Origin: JANPLD01 sp964445765
Lineage (GTDB): Bacteria; Pseudomonadota; Alphaproteobacteria; Rickettsiales; UBA8987
Length of the DNA: 64,000 nucleotides
Assembly: GCA_964445765.1 (NCBI GenBank)
Contig: CAYULD010000004.1
Location: 1 to 64,000 of the forward strand
Reading direction: 5' to 3'
Below are positions 50,057-59,246 of the stretch, in pieces. Position 1 is the stretch's first letter. Each line of letters begins with the position of its first letter. The notes under the pieces are model-generated. The model saw nothing but the letters and a program-made list of their open reading frames with translations, was not told the DNA's origin and did no database searches. The position numbers and the translations under genes are program-made.

Positions 50057-51040
50057 CTAATCAGCCATTAAGGCGGGGTTGAAGTTAAATTCAATTTCTT
50101 GCCAGTGAATATATTTATCAGCAGGTAAGCCTTGTAGTGGTGAACAATCTTTAACCGCCCAAACAGCACTATCAGCAACAACTCTAAAGGTTGGGTCAGA
50201 ATTATAATAGCCTGAATCTAAAATTTTAACTTGTAACACATTACCTGCAGAATCAAGTTTAATATAAAGCCTAACCTGCATTGCACCTACATCTTTTGCA
50301 CCAACTGGAATTGACCAGCATCTTGAAATTTGAGATTGAATTTTTTGCATTAAATCACGCACGAAGGCTTGATCAACAACTTCTTCTTCAGCCTTGTTAG
50401 GTGCGTTATTAGTTTGAGTTGGTTGGGTTTTTACCTCTTTAATTTCTTCTTTCTTTTTCTCAATTTCACTAAATAAATCATCAAGGCTTTCTTCCTTCTT
50501 TTCTAGATCCTTAAGTAGAGATTTTTTGCCAGCTTGATCTTCTTTATCTTTATTAAGCTCCTGTTTTTTTATTACTTCTGGCAGTGGCTTAATATCAGGT
50601 TTTACTTCATCTTTTTTAGGTGAAGGGGCATCAGCTTTTTTAGGTTGAGGGGGTTCAATCGCTTTTTTACGCTCTAAAGCCTCTTGCGGTTTTGGTTTAG
50701 GTTTTGGTGCTTCAACTGGCTTTGGTGGTTGTTTTATAGGTTTTGGTTTTGGCTTGGGTGGCTCAACTTTCTTAGGTAAAATAGGTTTTGGTTTTGGTTG
50801 CTCTGCTTGTGGCTTAGCATTTGGATTAATTTTATCAGCAAGTGGCATAATATTAACTTCCACCACTTTAGGCTTAATTGGCTTAGAAGTGCAAGATGGA
50901 ATTGCCCCAGAGATAAATAAAATAATTAAAAAGTGAACAATTAAAGATTTTGTAAAATGCGGATTTTTTATTGCTTCTTCTTTAATAAAAGCAATTAAGT
51001 TTTTAATAACTAAATTTGGATTTTTAGCCAATCTGGACAC
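50057..51040 (-). CDS. tolA: TolA-like envelope protein (TonB C-terminal domain)
   Basis: The 327-residue protein has one membrane helix near residues 28-48. A long P/K-rich and charged spacer (about 60-215, many PKP repeats, then coiled coil) follows, and a C-terminal TolA/TonB-like domain (about 225-327; IQSQISRCWSIPVGAKDVGAMQVRLYIKLDSAG). It forms the transperiplasmic part of the Tol-Pal system, driven by TolQ/TolR, which keeps the outer membrane attached during division. The start lies 2 bases after the tolR stop. tolB and pal, which usually follow, are absent here. Confidence 0.88.
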   Translation of the reverse strand: MSRLAKNPNLVIKNLIAFIKEEAIKNPHFTKSLIVHFLIILFISGAIPSCTSKPIKPKVVEVNIMPLADKINPNAKPQAEQPKPKPILPKKVEPPKPKPKPIKQPPKPVEAPKPKPKPQEALERKKAIEPPQPKKADAPSPKKDEVKPDIKPLPEVIKKQELNKDKEDQAGKKSLLKDLEKKEESLDDLFSEIEKKKEEIKEVKTQPTQTNNAPNKAEEEVVDQAFVRDLMQKIQSQISRCWSIPVGAKDVGAMQVRLYIKLDSAGNVLQVKILDSGYYNSDPTFRVVADSAVWAVKDCSPLQGLPADKYIHWQEIEFNFNPALMAD

Positions 51041-51042
51041 AA

Positions 51043-51504
51043 TTATTGGTTAGGGTTTCTAGGTTGCGTAACAAGGCCAACTCTTGAATATCCAGCTTCG
51101 TTAATAGCCGAAATTGCAGAAATCACTGTGCCATATGAGGTATCTTTATCGCCCCTAATAAAAATTTGGGCTTGCATATTTTGTTTTGTAACTTCTTTTA
51201 GTTTTGCTGCTAATTGCGGAAGTAAAACTTTTGATTTTTGAATCCAAACACCGCCTTCTTTATCAACTAAAACTTGAATTGGCTCTTCTTCTTTTTTATT
51301 TTCAAGCTGAGATACATTTGATTCCGGAAGATTTACTTTAATTCCAGTTGCCATTAAAGGCGCAGTAACCATAAAAATAATAAGTAAAACCAACATAACA
51401 TCCACCATTGGTGTAACATTAATTTCACTCATCATAACTTTTCTTCTGCGAGACCTTCTGCCAGATTTTTTGCTAACGCTAGCACCTTGTAAAGTTGAAG
51501 CCAT
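51043..51504 (-). CDS. tolR: TolR (ExbD-type) proton-channel protein
   Basis: The 153-residue protein has one membrane helix carrying the conserved aspartate in MSEINVTPMVDVMLVLLIIFMV (about 26-48). It also has a periplasmic domain with IQVLVDKEGGVWIQ and IFIRGDKDTSYGTVI. With TolQ it forms the ion channel that energises TolA. The basic N-terminal patch (KKSGRRSRRRK) suits an inside orientation. It lies between tolQ and tolA. Confidence 0.94.
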   Translation of the reverse strand: MASTLQGASVSKKSGRRSRRRKVMMSEINVTPMVDVMLVLLIIFMVTAPLMATGIKVNLPESNVSQLENKKEEEPIQVLVDKEGGVWIQKSKVLLPQLAAKLKEVTKQNMQAQIFIRGDKDTSYGTVISAISAINEAGYSRVGLVTQPRNPNQ

Positions 51505-51540
51505 AAATTCTTAAAAAATTAAAAAACAAATGTGAAAATT

Positions 51541-52314
51541 TTATTCAAATTCTCTATCAATATAAATTAGAAGCTCATCAACGAAGTCATCAACTTCAAC
51601 TGCCACTCTAGAAACTTCGCTGTTAAATTTATTGTAAAATATAACCGCTGGAATTGCCGCAAATAAACCAATAGCAGTTGCAAATAATGCTGATGCAATA
51701 CCCGGTGCAACAACACCAAGGCTTGTATTTTGAGTAATTGCAATCGCTTGGAAGGAATTCATAATACCAAGAACCGTTCCAAATAAACCAACGAAAGGAG
51801 CTGAAGAACCAACCGTTGCAAGGAATGAAAGATTTTTTTCAAGAAAATTTAATTCACGAATTGAAGCATTGTTTAATGCCCTTTCAGCCCTTTTTAGAGG
51901 CCTTCTTTTGCCTTTCTTTTCATAGCATTCATACATTCCAGCAACAAAAATTCTAGACATTGGGTTATCAGTTTTTTCTTTGGCGTAATAGTAAAATTCT
52001 TCCATAGTTTTACCGCCTCTGCCTTCCCAAAATAAATTTAGGAATAAAGAAATTTTTTGCTTAGATTTAGATATTAAAGAATATTTTTGGAAAATTATTG
52101 TCCACGATGCAATAGATGCAACTAACAAAAGAAGCATAACAAATTGCTCAACAAAACTTGCGTGAGAGAATAAGCCAATAAAACTCATATCAGTTGTAGT
52201 GCCACTAATATTAGCAATTTGCCCACCAGCAACATCTTGAACAGGTGCTGCAATAGTTTCATTAGTTTGAGTTGCTACATTTTGAGTAGAAATAATTGTG
52301 CGTTCTTGAGGCAT
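51541..52314 (-). CDS. tolQ: TolQ (MotA/TolQ/ExbB) proton-channel protein
   Basis: The 257-residue protein has three membrane helices (about 55-80, 155-180 and 195-220). The conserved family segments are EKNLSFLATVGSSAPFVGLFGTVLGIMNSFQAIA and GVVAPGIASALFATAIGLFAAIPAVIFYNKF. It is the first gene of tolQRA. The N-terminal 40 residues are an extension over the usual length and rich in T and Q. Confidence 0.94.
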   Translation of the reverse strand: MPQERTIISTQNVATQTNETIAAPVQDVAGGQIANISGTTTDMSFIGLFSHASFVEQFVMLLLLVASIASWTIIFQKYSLISKSKQKISLFLNLFWEGRGGKTMEEFYYYAKEKTDNPMSRIFVAGMYECYEKKGKRRPLKRAERALNNASIRELNFLEKNLSFLATVGSSAPFVGLFGTVLGIMNSFQAIAITQNTSLGVVAPGIASALFATAIGLFAAIPAVIFYNKFNSEVSRVAVEVDDFVDELLIYIDREFE

Positions 52315-52414
52315 AAATTTTATTTTGTCGTTGTGAAATTTTTTATAGAAACGAAATTGTTGATAGTTACATTAATTGAAAATGTAAATAAGTTTTTATA
52401 AACTTTAGCCATAT

Positions 52415-53074
52415 CTAATATTCAACTGGCACTGGGTCAATGCTACGCCATAAATACCAAGTTGCAACACTTCTATAAGGTTGCCATAATTTTGAAAGCT
52501 GTTTTAATTTAGTATCAAATTTTTTAGTATTTCTTTTTACATTATAATTATTTTCAATCGCTTTCAACAAGCCAATATCACCTACTGGAAATATATCAGG
52601 TGAATGCATATGAAATAGTAAAAACATTTCAACTGTCCACTTTCCAATTCCTTTTATTGAGAGAAGTTTTTCTGCAACTTCATCTTCATTGAGGTGAGCT
52701 ATTTCATCCATTTCAGAAAATTCTTTTTCAAAAAAATCTGCGATATTTTTTAAGTAATTAATTTTTTGATTTGATAAGCCACATTTTTTCATCTCTTCTA
52801 ACTCTAAATTAAATAAATTTTTTGCAGATATGTAATTATTAATGTTATATTTAATTGCGGAATTTTTGAGGGCTTGTTCAAATTTATCCCAAATGCTATC
52901 AGCGGCTTTAACAGAAATTTGTTGGCCAATAATTGCCCTAGCAAGCGTATGAAAAGCATTATTTTTCTTCAATAATTTTTCATTGTGAAATTGATTAATT
53001 AATTTATGCATAATCTCATCTTTTTCAGATAAATATTTGCAAGCATCATTCCAATATTTGGGGTATTTTTTCAT
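52415..53074 (-). CDS. DNA-3-methyladenine glycosylase (AlkA/HhH-GPD family)
   Basis: The 219-residue base-excision repair enzyme has AFHTLARAIIGQQISVKAADSIWDKFEQ and a helix-hairpin-helix segment EKLLSIKGIGKWTVEMFLLFHMHSPDIFPVGDIGLLKAI with the catalytic aspartate (D in PVGD). It removes alkylated purines from DNA. It lacks the N-terminal beta domain of E. coli AlkA, as do many short forms. Its start codon overlaps that of truB in CATG at 53072-53075, the same arrangement as tsaC/pyrD. Confidence 0.9.
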   Translation of the reverse strand: MKKYPKYWNDACKYLSEKDEIMHKLINQFHNEKLLKKNNAFHTLARAIIGQQISVKAADSIWDKFEQALKNSAIKYNINNYISAKNLFNLELEEMKKCGLSNQKINYLKNIADFFEKEFSEMDEIAHLNEDEVAEKLLSIKGIGKWTVEMFLLFHMHSPDIFPVGDIGLLKAIENNYNVKRNTKKFDTKLKQLSKLWQPYRSVATWYLWRSIDPVPVEY

Positions 53075-54059
53075 GAATTCAAAATTAATAAATATAAATG
53101 GTTGGTTGAATATTGATAAACCAAAAAATTATACTTCAAACCAAGTTTTAAGTTACTTAAAAAGAATTATAAGAGATTTTTATAAAACTAGTAATGGGCA
53201 AAATAAAATCATTTTACCAAAAATTGGATATGCCGGAACACTTGACCCTATGGCAAGTGGGGTTTTGCCGATTGCTATTGGGGAGGCAACTAAAACAATC
53301 CCATATTTAGTTGATGCCATAAAAACCTATGAATTTACCATAAAATTTGGGGAAGAAACTGATAGTGCTGATGCAGATGGCAAAGTTATAAACAAAACTA
53401 ATGTTCTTCCAAGTTTTGAAGATATAAAAAATATTTTGCCGCAATTTATAGGCAAAATAAAACAAACTCCGCCGATATTTTCTGCAATAAAAATTGATGG
53501 CAAAAGAGCTTATGACTTAGCCCGCAAAGGCATTGAATTTGAAGTTAAAGAGAGGGAAATTTCTATTGAGGGGTTGGAAATTAAGGGTTGGGGTTTAGAA
53601 AATAATTTACTTCCATCTAACCCCCAATCCCTAAGCCCTAAACCCCAAACTATTTCAGAAATTACTCTAAAATGCACTTGCTCCAAAGGCACTTATGTAA
53701 GAAGTTTAGGGAGAGATATTGCCAAAAAAGCTGGAAGTTTAGGGCACTTAACTTATCTCAGAAGGCTTGGCGTTGGTTGCTTTGATGCTAAAAATGCAAT
53801 AAATCTAGAAATTGAAAATATTAGCTTGCAAAAAGGGTTTGATTATATTATACCGCATCTCAAACCTGTTGATTCAGTGCTAGACGACATCCCTGTTCTG
53901 AATCTTAGGTTAGAGGAAATCAAAAATTTAAGAGACGGCAAAATTCTTAACTCACAAAGCCCCAAAGGCTTATATAGAGTTTATTTTGAAGGTTTATTCA
54001 AATGCTTGGTTAACTCTGATGAAGGCAAGTTGAAATTGGCTAGATATTTTAATTTGTAA
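53073..54059 (+). CDS. truB: tRNA pseudouridine(55) synthase with an in-frame repeat insert
   Basis: The 328-residue TruB makes pseudouridine 55 in the tRNA T-loop. The catalytic aspartate is D58 in GYAGTLDPMASG. GWLNIDKPKNYTSNQV and CSKGTYVRSLGRDIAKKAG are also intact. Between REISIEGLEI and ISEITLKC lies an extra stretch of about 23 residues (171-193). Its DNA is a copy of the TTAGGG-like intergenic repeat, with an inverted arm on its left. The frame stays open through it. The ATG at 53073 is fixed by the conserved start and overlaps the divergent alkA-like start. Confidence 0.94.
   Translation: MNSKLININGWLNIDKPKNYTSNQVLSYLKRIIRDFYKTSNGQNKIILPKIGYAGTLDPMASGVLPIAIGEATKTIPYLVDAIKTYEFTIKFGEETDSADADGKVINKTNVLPSFEDIKNILPQFIGKIKQTPPIFSAIKIDGKRAYDLARKGIEFEVKEREISIEGLEIKGWGLENNLLPSNPQSLSPKPQTISEITLKCTCSKGTYVRSLGRDIAKKAGSLGHLTYLRRLGVGCFDAKNAINLEIENISLQKGFDYIIPHLKPVDSVLDDIPVLNLRLEEIKNLRDGKILNSQSPKGLYRVYFEGLFKCLVNSDEGKLKLARYFNL
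53583..53654. repeat. TTAGGG-like repeat inserted in frame in truB
   Basis: The right part (about 53621-53650) is the reverse complement of the intergenic repeat at 13582-13628, sharing AATCCCTAAGCCCTAAACC. The left part, GGGTTGGGGTTTAG at 53586-53599, is an inverted copy of its end, so the whole is a palindromic unit. It codes for a P/S/N-rich segment in TruB. Confidence 0.75.
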
Positions 54060-54162
54060 TTGAGAATTGGGCATTGGAATAATGAAATTTTATAAGTTTT
54101 ATCATTCCAAATCCTAACTCTCGCTTCATCTGTTTTATTAATAATAATTATGGAGAAATAAG

Positions 54163-54432
54163 ATGTCGATTTCAGCGGAAAAAAAGCAAGAATTAATTAA
54201 AAAATTTGCTACAAATCAAGGTGATACTGGTTCAGTTGAAGTTCAGTGTGCAATATTAACTGAAAGGATTAATAATCTTACTGAGCATTTCAAAACTAAT
54301 GCTAATGATATTCACTCTAGAAGAGGGCTTCTTTCAATGGTTAGTAAAAGAAAGCGTTTGATTGAATATCTTAAATCTAGAGATTTCAATAGATATCAAA
54401 CTCTTATTGAAAAACTAGGCATTAGAAAATAG
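54163..54432 (+). CDS. rpsO: Ribosomal protein S15
   Basis: The 89-residue S15 has the standard length and the conserved segments FATNQGDTGSVEVQCAILTERINNLTEHF and HSRRGLLSMVSKRKRLIEYLKSRD. It binds 16S rRNA and the 30S platform. A GGAG ribosome site stands upstream. pnp follows, the usual truB-rpsO-pnp order, but with about 240 bases between, occupied by a palindromic repeat. Confidence 0.97.
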   Translation: MSISAEKKQELIKKFATNQGDTGSVEVQCAILTERINNLTEHFKTNANDIHSRRGLLSMVSKRKRLIEYLKSRDFNRYQTLIEKLGIRK

Positions 54433-54518
54433 TTCTTTTATTTGTTAATAGATTTATTTCATTACCTAAACTTCTTTGAAAATAAGAAATTATTGGGTAA
54501 TCTTTATAAAAATTTATA

Positions 54519-54580
54519 TTTTATCCTTAGTGTAGGTGAGTTATCTAATTAAATTATTCACTACACTCAGGATGATAAAA
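54519..54580. repeat. Dispersed palindromic repeat, copy 5
   Basis: TTTTATCCTTAGTGTAGGTGAG on the left and CACTACACTCAGGATGATAAAA on the right are inverted copies around an A/T loop. The right arm, reverse complemented, reads TCATCCTGAGTGTAGTGAA, placing it in the family of copies 1-4. It lies between rpsO and pnp and could serve as a hairpin in their transcript. Confidence 0.7.
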
Positions 54581-54673
54581 TTTTTACTCTTACTTTCTGA
54601 ATCCCTTATCTGATTTTCCGCAAAAAATCTTCTCCACAAGATAAACAACAAGAACACTTAAAAAGGAAAATAT

Positions 54674-56800
54674 ATGTTTAATATAATTACAAAAACCATC
54701 AATTGGGGTGGTAAAAAATTAACGCTTGAAACTGGCAGAATTGCTAGGCAAGCTAATGGTGCGGTTTTAGTGAAATTTGAAGGCACAACTGTTTTATGTA
54801 CAGCCGTTGCCCAAAAAGAGGCTAAGCCTGATATTGATTTTTTCCCACTAACAGTTGTATATCAAGAAAAATATTTTGCTTCTGGCAGAATTCCGGGGGG
54901 CTTTTTCAAAAGAGAAGGCAAGCCTACAGAAAAGGAAACCCTTGTTTCTAGGTTAATTGATAGGCCAATCAGACCATTATTTGATGAACATTTCAGAAAT
55001 GAAACGCAAATTATCTGCACCGTTTTAGAATATGATGGCAAAAATGATAGTGATATTCCAGCAATAATTGGTGCATCTGCTGCTTTAGCAATCTCTGAGA
55101 TTCCTTTTGTTTCAACAATTGCAGGTGTAAAAGTTGGCTTGGTAAATGGCTCATATGTTCTTAACCCTGAAATTGGAACAAAAAATTCTAAATTAGATTT
55201 AGTAGTTGCAGGAACAAATAGTTCAGTAATGATGGTGGAATCTGAAGCATCAGAAATCACTGAGGCTGAAATGTTGGGTGCGTTAGAATTTGCCCATAAA
55301 GAAATGCAAGTGGTTATTAATGCAATTAATGAGCTTGTAAAAGAAGTTGGTAAAACAAAATGGGAAGTTAAAAAACCTGATTTAACCTCTCTAACTTCAA
55401 TCATCAAACAAAATGCAGAAGCAGATTTAATTTCAGCCTTCGCAACCATTGAAAAGCAAGCTAGAAGCAATAAAATTAATGAAGCCTATGCAAAGGCTAA
55501 ACAAGCTGCAGAAGCTAACCTTAAAGAAGGTGAATCTCTTAATAAAACACATTTTGATTATATTTTCAAAACCCTTGAAAAAGATATTGTTAGAGGTGGT
55601 TTAATTGAAAGTGGCAAGCGTATTGATGGCAGAACGCCAGCAGATATTAGAAATATCATTTCTGAAGTTGGTGTTCTTCCAAGAACTCACGGCTCAGCCT
55701 TATTCACAAGGGGTGAAACTCAAGCATTAGTTGTTGCAACTCTTGGCACAGGTGATGATGAACAAATGATTGATGGTCTTGATGGAATTTCAAATTCTAG
55801 CTTTATGCTACATTACAATTTCCCACCATATTCAGTGGGTGAAGTTGGTAGAATGAGTGGAGCTGGCAGAAGAGAAATTGGTCATGGTAAACTAGCTTGG
55901 AGAGCAGTTAATGCGCTTATACCGCCAAAATCTGAATTTCCTTATACAATTCGTGTTGTATCAGAGATTACAGAGTCAAATGGCTCTTCTTCAATGGCAA
56001 CGGTTTGTGGAACTTCTCTTGCATTAATGGATGCAGGCGTTCCTTTAGCTCGTCCAATTGCAGGTATCGCAATGGGTTTAGTGATGCAAGGTTCAAAATA
56101 TGTGGTGCTTTCTGATATTATGGGTGATGAAGATCACTTAGGTGATATGGATTTCAAAGTTGCGGGAACATCAAAGGGGGTAACTTCGCTTCAAATGGAT
56201 ATTAAAATTCAAGGAATTACCATTGAAATTATGAAGCAAGCCCTTGCTCAAGCTCAAACTGGTAGAATGCATATTCTTGGCAAAATGGCGGAAGCCCTTA
56301 CAGAAGCACGCACACAAGTTAATTCTTATGCGCCGCAATTTACTACTATAAAAATCAACCCTAATAAAATCAGGGAAGTTATAGGCTCTGGTGGTAAAGT
56401 TATTAAAGAGATTGTTGCAACATCAGGTGCAAAAATTGATATTGATGATAGTGGTGAAATCAAAGTTGCTGCAACTACTGGTGAAGCCGCTCAAAAAGCT
56501 ATTGATATGATTATGGAAATAGTCGCAGAGCCAGTTGTTGGTGAAGTTTATGATTGTAAAGTTATGAAAATTATGGATTTCGGAGCTATAGTTCAATTTA
56601 TGGGTAAGCAACAAGGTTTAATCCATATTAGTGAGCTTGCACCTCATAGAGTTGAAAAGGTTGAGGATATTGTTAGGCTTGGTGATGAAGTTAAAGCACA
56701 ACTTTTAAGCGTTGACAGACAAGGCAAAATAAGGCTTTCTATTAAGGCGTTAATTACCCCTAGCCATAATGAACCAAACCTTCAAGAAGCAATTGGTTAA
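54674..56800 (+). CDS. pnp: Polyribonucleotide nucleotidyltransferase (PNPase)
   Basis: This 708-residue phosphorolytic 3'-5' exoribonuclease degrades mRNA and can add tails. Two RNase PH-like domains (about 1-220 and 305-540) are joined by the alpha domain. A KH domain (INPNKIREVIGSGGKVIKEIVATSGAKIDI) and an S1 domain (VVGEVYDCKVMKIMDFGAIVQFMGKQQGLIHISELA) follow. Motifs GRRPIRPLF-like DRPIRPLF, MLHYNFPPYSVGE and SNGSSSMATVCG are intact. An AAGGA ribosome site precedes the ATG. Confidence 0.97.
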   Translation: MFNIITKTINWGGKKLTLETGRIARQANGAVLVKFEGTTVLCTAVAQKEAKPDIDFFPLTVVYQEKYFASGRIPGGFFKREGKPTEKETLVSRLIDRPIRPLFDEHFRNETQIICTVLEYDGKNDSDIPAIIGASAALAISEIPFVSTIAGVKVGLVNGSYVLNPEIGTKNSKLDLVVAGTNSSVMMVESEASEITEAEMLGALEFAHKEMQVVINAINELVKEVGKTKWEVKKPDLTSLTSIIKQNAEADLISAFATIEKQARSNKINEAYAKAKQAAEANLKEGESLNKTHFDYIFKTLEKDIVRGGLIESGKRIDGRTPADIRNIISEVGVLPRTHGSALFTRGETQALVVATLGTGDDEQMIDGLDGISNSSFMLHYNFPPYSVGEVGRMSGAGRREIGHGKLAWRAVNALIPPKSEFPYTIRVVSEITESNGSSSMATVCGTSLALMDAGVPLARPIAGIAMGLVMQGSKYVVLSDIMGDEDHLGDMDFKVAGTSKGVTSLQMDIKIQGITIEIMKQALAQAQTGRMHILGKMAEALTEARTQVNSYAPQFTTIKINPNKIREVIGSGGKVIKEIVATSGAKIDIDDSGEIKVAATTGEAAQKAIDMIMEIVAEPVVGEVYDCKVMKIMDFGAIVQFMGKQQGLIHISELAPHRVEKVEDIVRLGDEVKAQLLSVDRQGKIRLSIKALITPSHNEPNLQEAIG

Positions 56801-56883
56801 AATTAACCCTTGTTAAGTATCATTTTATGCTAAAAATATTAAAAATTAATTATTAATAGTTTTTAATATTTACCCTAGTGATT

Positions 56884-57831
56884 ATGACAAAGATTGATTA
56901 CATTGCTGAAATAAATCGCCTTAAAAAAGAGATGAATGCGGTTATATTGGCTCATTATTATCAAGATGATGATATTCAAGATATAGCAGATTTTATTGGG
57001 GATTCTTTAGATTTATCTCGTAAGGCACAGGCTACAAACGCTGATTATATAATTTTTTGTGGTGTAAAATTTATGGCGGAAGTTGCTAAAATTTTATCAC
57101 CGCAAAAAACGGTTTTACTTCCTGATCTTAAAGCTGGCTGTAGCTTGGAAACCTCTTGCCCACCGCCACAATTTAAGGTGTTTAGAGAGAAAAACCCTGA
57201 TCATATAGCAATTACATATATTAATTGCTCGGCTGAAATAAAAGCACTTTCAGATATTATTGTAACTTCATCTTGTGCAGAAAAAATCATCAAGCAAATT
57301 CCTGAAAATCAAAAAATTATTTTCGCACCTGATAGGCATTTAGGTGCATATTTGGTTAGGAAAACCGGCAGAGAAATGCTTCTTTGGCAAGGATCTTGTA
57401 TTGTTCATGAGCAATTTAATGAAAGGGAACTCGTGCGAATGAAATCAAGCCACCCTAACGCATTAACTATTGCCCATCCGGAATGTCCTGAAACTATATT
57501 GAATTATGCAGATTTTGTAGGCTCAACATCAGCTTTGTTAAAATTTACGATTGATAATTCTTCTGTAAATAAAAATCAGGAATATATTGTTCTTACTGAG
57601 CCGGGTATTATCCACCAGATGCGGAAAAATTCACCTGAAGCTAAGTTTTACCCTGTAGCTGGCACAAGTGAAGGTTGCACCTCTTGCAATAATTGCCCGT
57701 TTATGAAGTTAAACACCATTGAAAAGATTTATGATTGTATGGTTAATAAAACCCCGGAAATCAAGCTAGATGAGCAACTTCGCCTTAAGGCAAAACAATC
57801 TTTAGATAAAATGTTAGAAATGAGTTTGTAG
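56884..57831 (+). CDS. nadA: Quinolinate synthase
   Basis: This 315-residue iron-sulfur enzyme makes quinolinate for NAD synthesis. Cluster-ligand cysteines are likely C86 (LKAGCSLETSC), the cysteine in LWQGSCIVHEQF and one in EGCTSCNNCPFM. VILAHYYQDDDIQDIADFIGDSLDLSRKA and LTEPGIIHQMRK are family-typical. The ATG at 56884 is preferred to a GTG at 56878. The last 18 bases overlap the end of the convergent unknown gene. nadB and nadC are not in the window. Confidence 0.95.
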   Translation: MTKIDYIAEINRLKKEMNAVILAHYYQDDDIQDIADFIGDSLDLSRKAQATNADYIIFCGVKFMAEVAKILSPQKTVLLPDLKAGCSLETSCPPPQFKVFREKNPDHIAITYINCSAEIKALSDIIVTSSCAEKIIKQIPENQKIIFAPDRHLGAYLVRKTGREMLLWQGSCIVHEQFNERELVRMKSSHPNALTIAHPECPETILNYADFVGSTSALLKFTIDNSSVNKNQEYIVLTEPGIIHQMRKNSPEAKFYPVAGTSEGCTSCNNCPFMKLNTIEKIYDCMVNKTPEIKLDEQLRLKAKQSLDKMLEMSL

Positions 57832-58149
57832 GGTTTGCTTATAATTTTCAAAAAACTTTTTAGCATTTTCTTCAAAATCTTCTTCGCATCCGTATTTTTC
57901 TTTCATTTCTTTTTTTATGGCATCAGTTGGTTCTCCCTCACCATGTAAAATAATTTCACCATATTCAGAAATATCGCAATCACCCTTTTGTGAGGCAATT
58001 TGAAACTCTAAATATTTAGAAGGTTTAATTTTTATATAAGCATAGTAATTTCTGCCATCTTCTAAAACGCCCTTAACAAGGTTTATCATAGAAACATTAT
58101 CATCAATTGTTTCTTCAATTCTATTACTAAAAAATTCTGAAATATTCAT
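57814..58149 (-). CDS. Hypothetical protein
   Basis: The 111-residue acidic soluble protein is of unknown family, possibly an alpha/beta fold: a long helix, then AYIKIKPSKYLEFQIA and GEIILHGEGEPTDAIKKEMKEKYGC, and a C-terminal helix. It starts 3 bases after the stop of the upstream membrane protein gene, so the two form an operon. It may be a cytoplasmic partner of that protein. Confidence 0.6.
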   Translation of the reverse strand: MNISEFFSNRIEETIDDNVSMINLVKGVLEDGRNYYAYIKIKPSKYLEFQIASQKGDCDISEYGEIILHGEGEPTDAIKKEMKEKYGCEEDFEENAKKFFENYKQTLQTHF

Positions 58150-58152
58150 ATT

Positions 58153-59223
58153 TTACCTAGATATTGATTGTTCTGAAGCTGGTTTCTCTTTTCTTTGTGC
58201 TTGGGCTGAAAGAATATTTGAGGCTACAGCACAGGCAACATGACTCAATTTTGCCAAGCCTGAAAAAAACTCTGCTCCAGCAGATGTTAAACATTGGTAA
58301 GATGCATCAATGCCTGCTGGTATTAGTGATAGATTGGCTAAATCAAAGGCAATTTTTTTTGGTGTAGTTGCAACAGATTTAACATAACCATCAATCACTT
58401 TTGCAAATGAGTTAATTTGATGAAAAATCTTTTTACCAATTTTGCCATCCATAGTTTGAAGTTTATTTTCTGTAATTTTGACAAATTTTGCCGTTAATTT
58501 TCCAGCAACTGGGTTTTTAATAGTTTCATTAGGTAAAGCAAGATATGTTGCTCCAGCAGAAGCAAGCATAACACCTCTTGCTATTTCTCCGCTATGATTA
58601 ATGTGTTGAGCTCCCGAGGCAGTAATTAAGCCACCAATAAAAACAAAAGTTAACCCATAAGTGTTATATGGAAAATGATGTGTCATTAAACCTTTAACAA
58701 GCTCTTTTGAAGTATTCAAAAAACAGTCATTTACAATAAAATTCAGAGTTTTATTTAATGCCTTTTGTTCTTGAGTTTTATTATTTTCAGGATTTTTGAA
58801 ATATAATTTTAATAAATCCATTTCTTTTTCGATTTCTTTAACAAAACTCAATAGAACCTTATCATATACAGGAATTGAATTATTGTATTTCAGCTCTCTT
58901 TTTTCTTTTGAAGGGATTTTTTGAGGGTTATTAATACTAATTTCAGCTTCCTCCATAGTTTTATGAGGAATTTGAGCGTTAGCCCGATGAAGATCTAGGC
59001 CAAGTAGTCCGGCAATCATTCGCAAAGGCTCATCTAAAGCCCCAGAAATAAATAATAGTGTGTAAGAGATTATACCTGCTCCAGCAGCCAATTGTTGTTT
59101 ATTAAAGGCAGTGCTACTACTCTGTATCTCTAGATTTTCGTTAAATTTATTTTGTTGAGATTCACTCTTGTTGAAAAGGCCTAACAACTTATTACTCAAT
59201 ATTTTTGTAAACTTAAATGGCAT
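58153..59223 (-). CDS. Hypothetical protein with hydrophobic segments
   Basis: The 356-residue protein is not recognised. It has three or four hydrophobic stretches: about 45-65 (GAGIISYTLLFISGAL), 190-210 (YGLTFVFIGGLITASG), 218-232 (GVMLASAGATYLAL), and a C-terminal AGAEFFSGLAKLSHVACAVASNIL. A charged helical region lies at about 85-150. A serine/asparagine-rich N terminus follows a short basic start. I chose the ATG at 59223; an upstream start at 59256 would run into the structured RNA region. It is followed by the 111-residue gene. Confidence 0.6.
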   Translation of the reverse strand: MPFKFTKILSNKLLGLFNKSESQQNKFNENLEIQSSSTAFNKQQLAAGAGIISYTLLFISGALDEPLRMIAGLLGLDLHRANAQIPHKTMEEAEISINNPQKIPSKEKRELKYNNSIPVYDKVLLSFVKEIEKEMDLLKLYFKNPENNKTQEQKALNKTLNFIVNDCFLNTSKELVKGLMTHHFPYNTYGLTFVFIGGLITASGAQHINHSGEIARGVMLASAGATYLALPNETIKNPVAGKLTAKFVKITENKLQTMDGKIGKKIFHQINSFAKVIDGYVKSVATTPKKIAFDLANLSLIPAGIDASYQCLTSAGAEFFSGLAKLSHVACAVASNILSAQAQRKEKPASEQSISR

Positions 59224-59246
59224 TAATAAAAATCTTATAAAATAAA

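Noticed and set aside
54862..55470. 202-codon open frame antisense to pnp
   Set aside because: Shadow of pnp; no start signal and no family resemblance.
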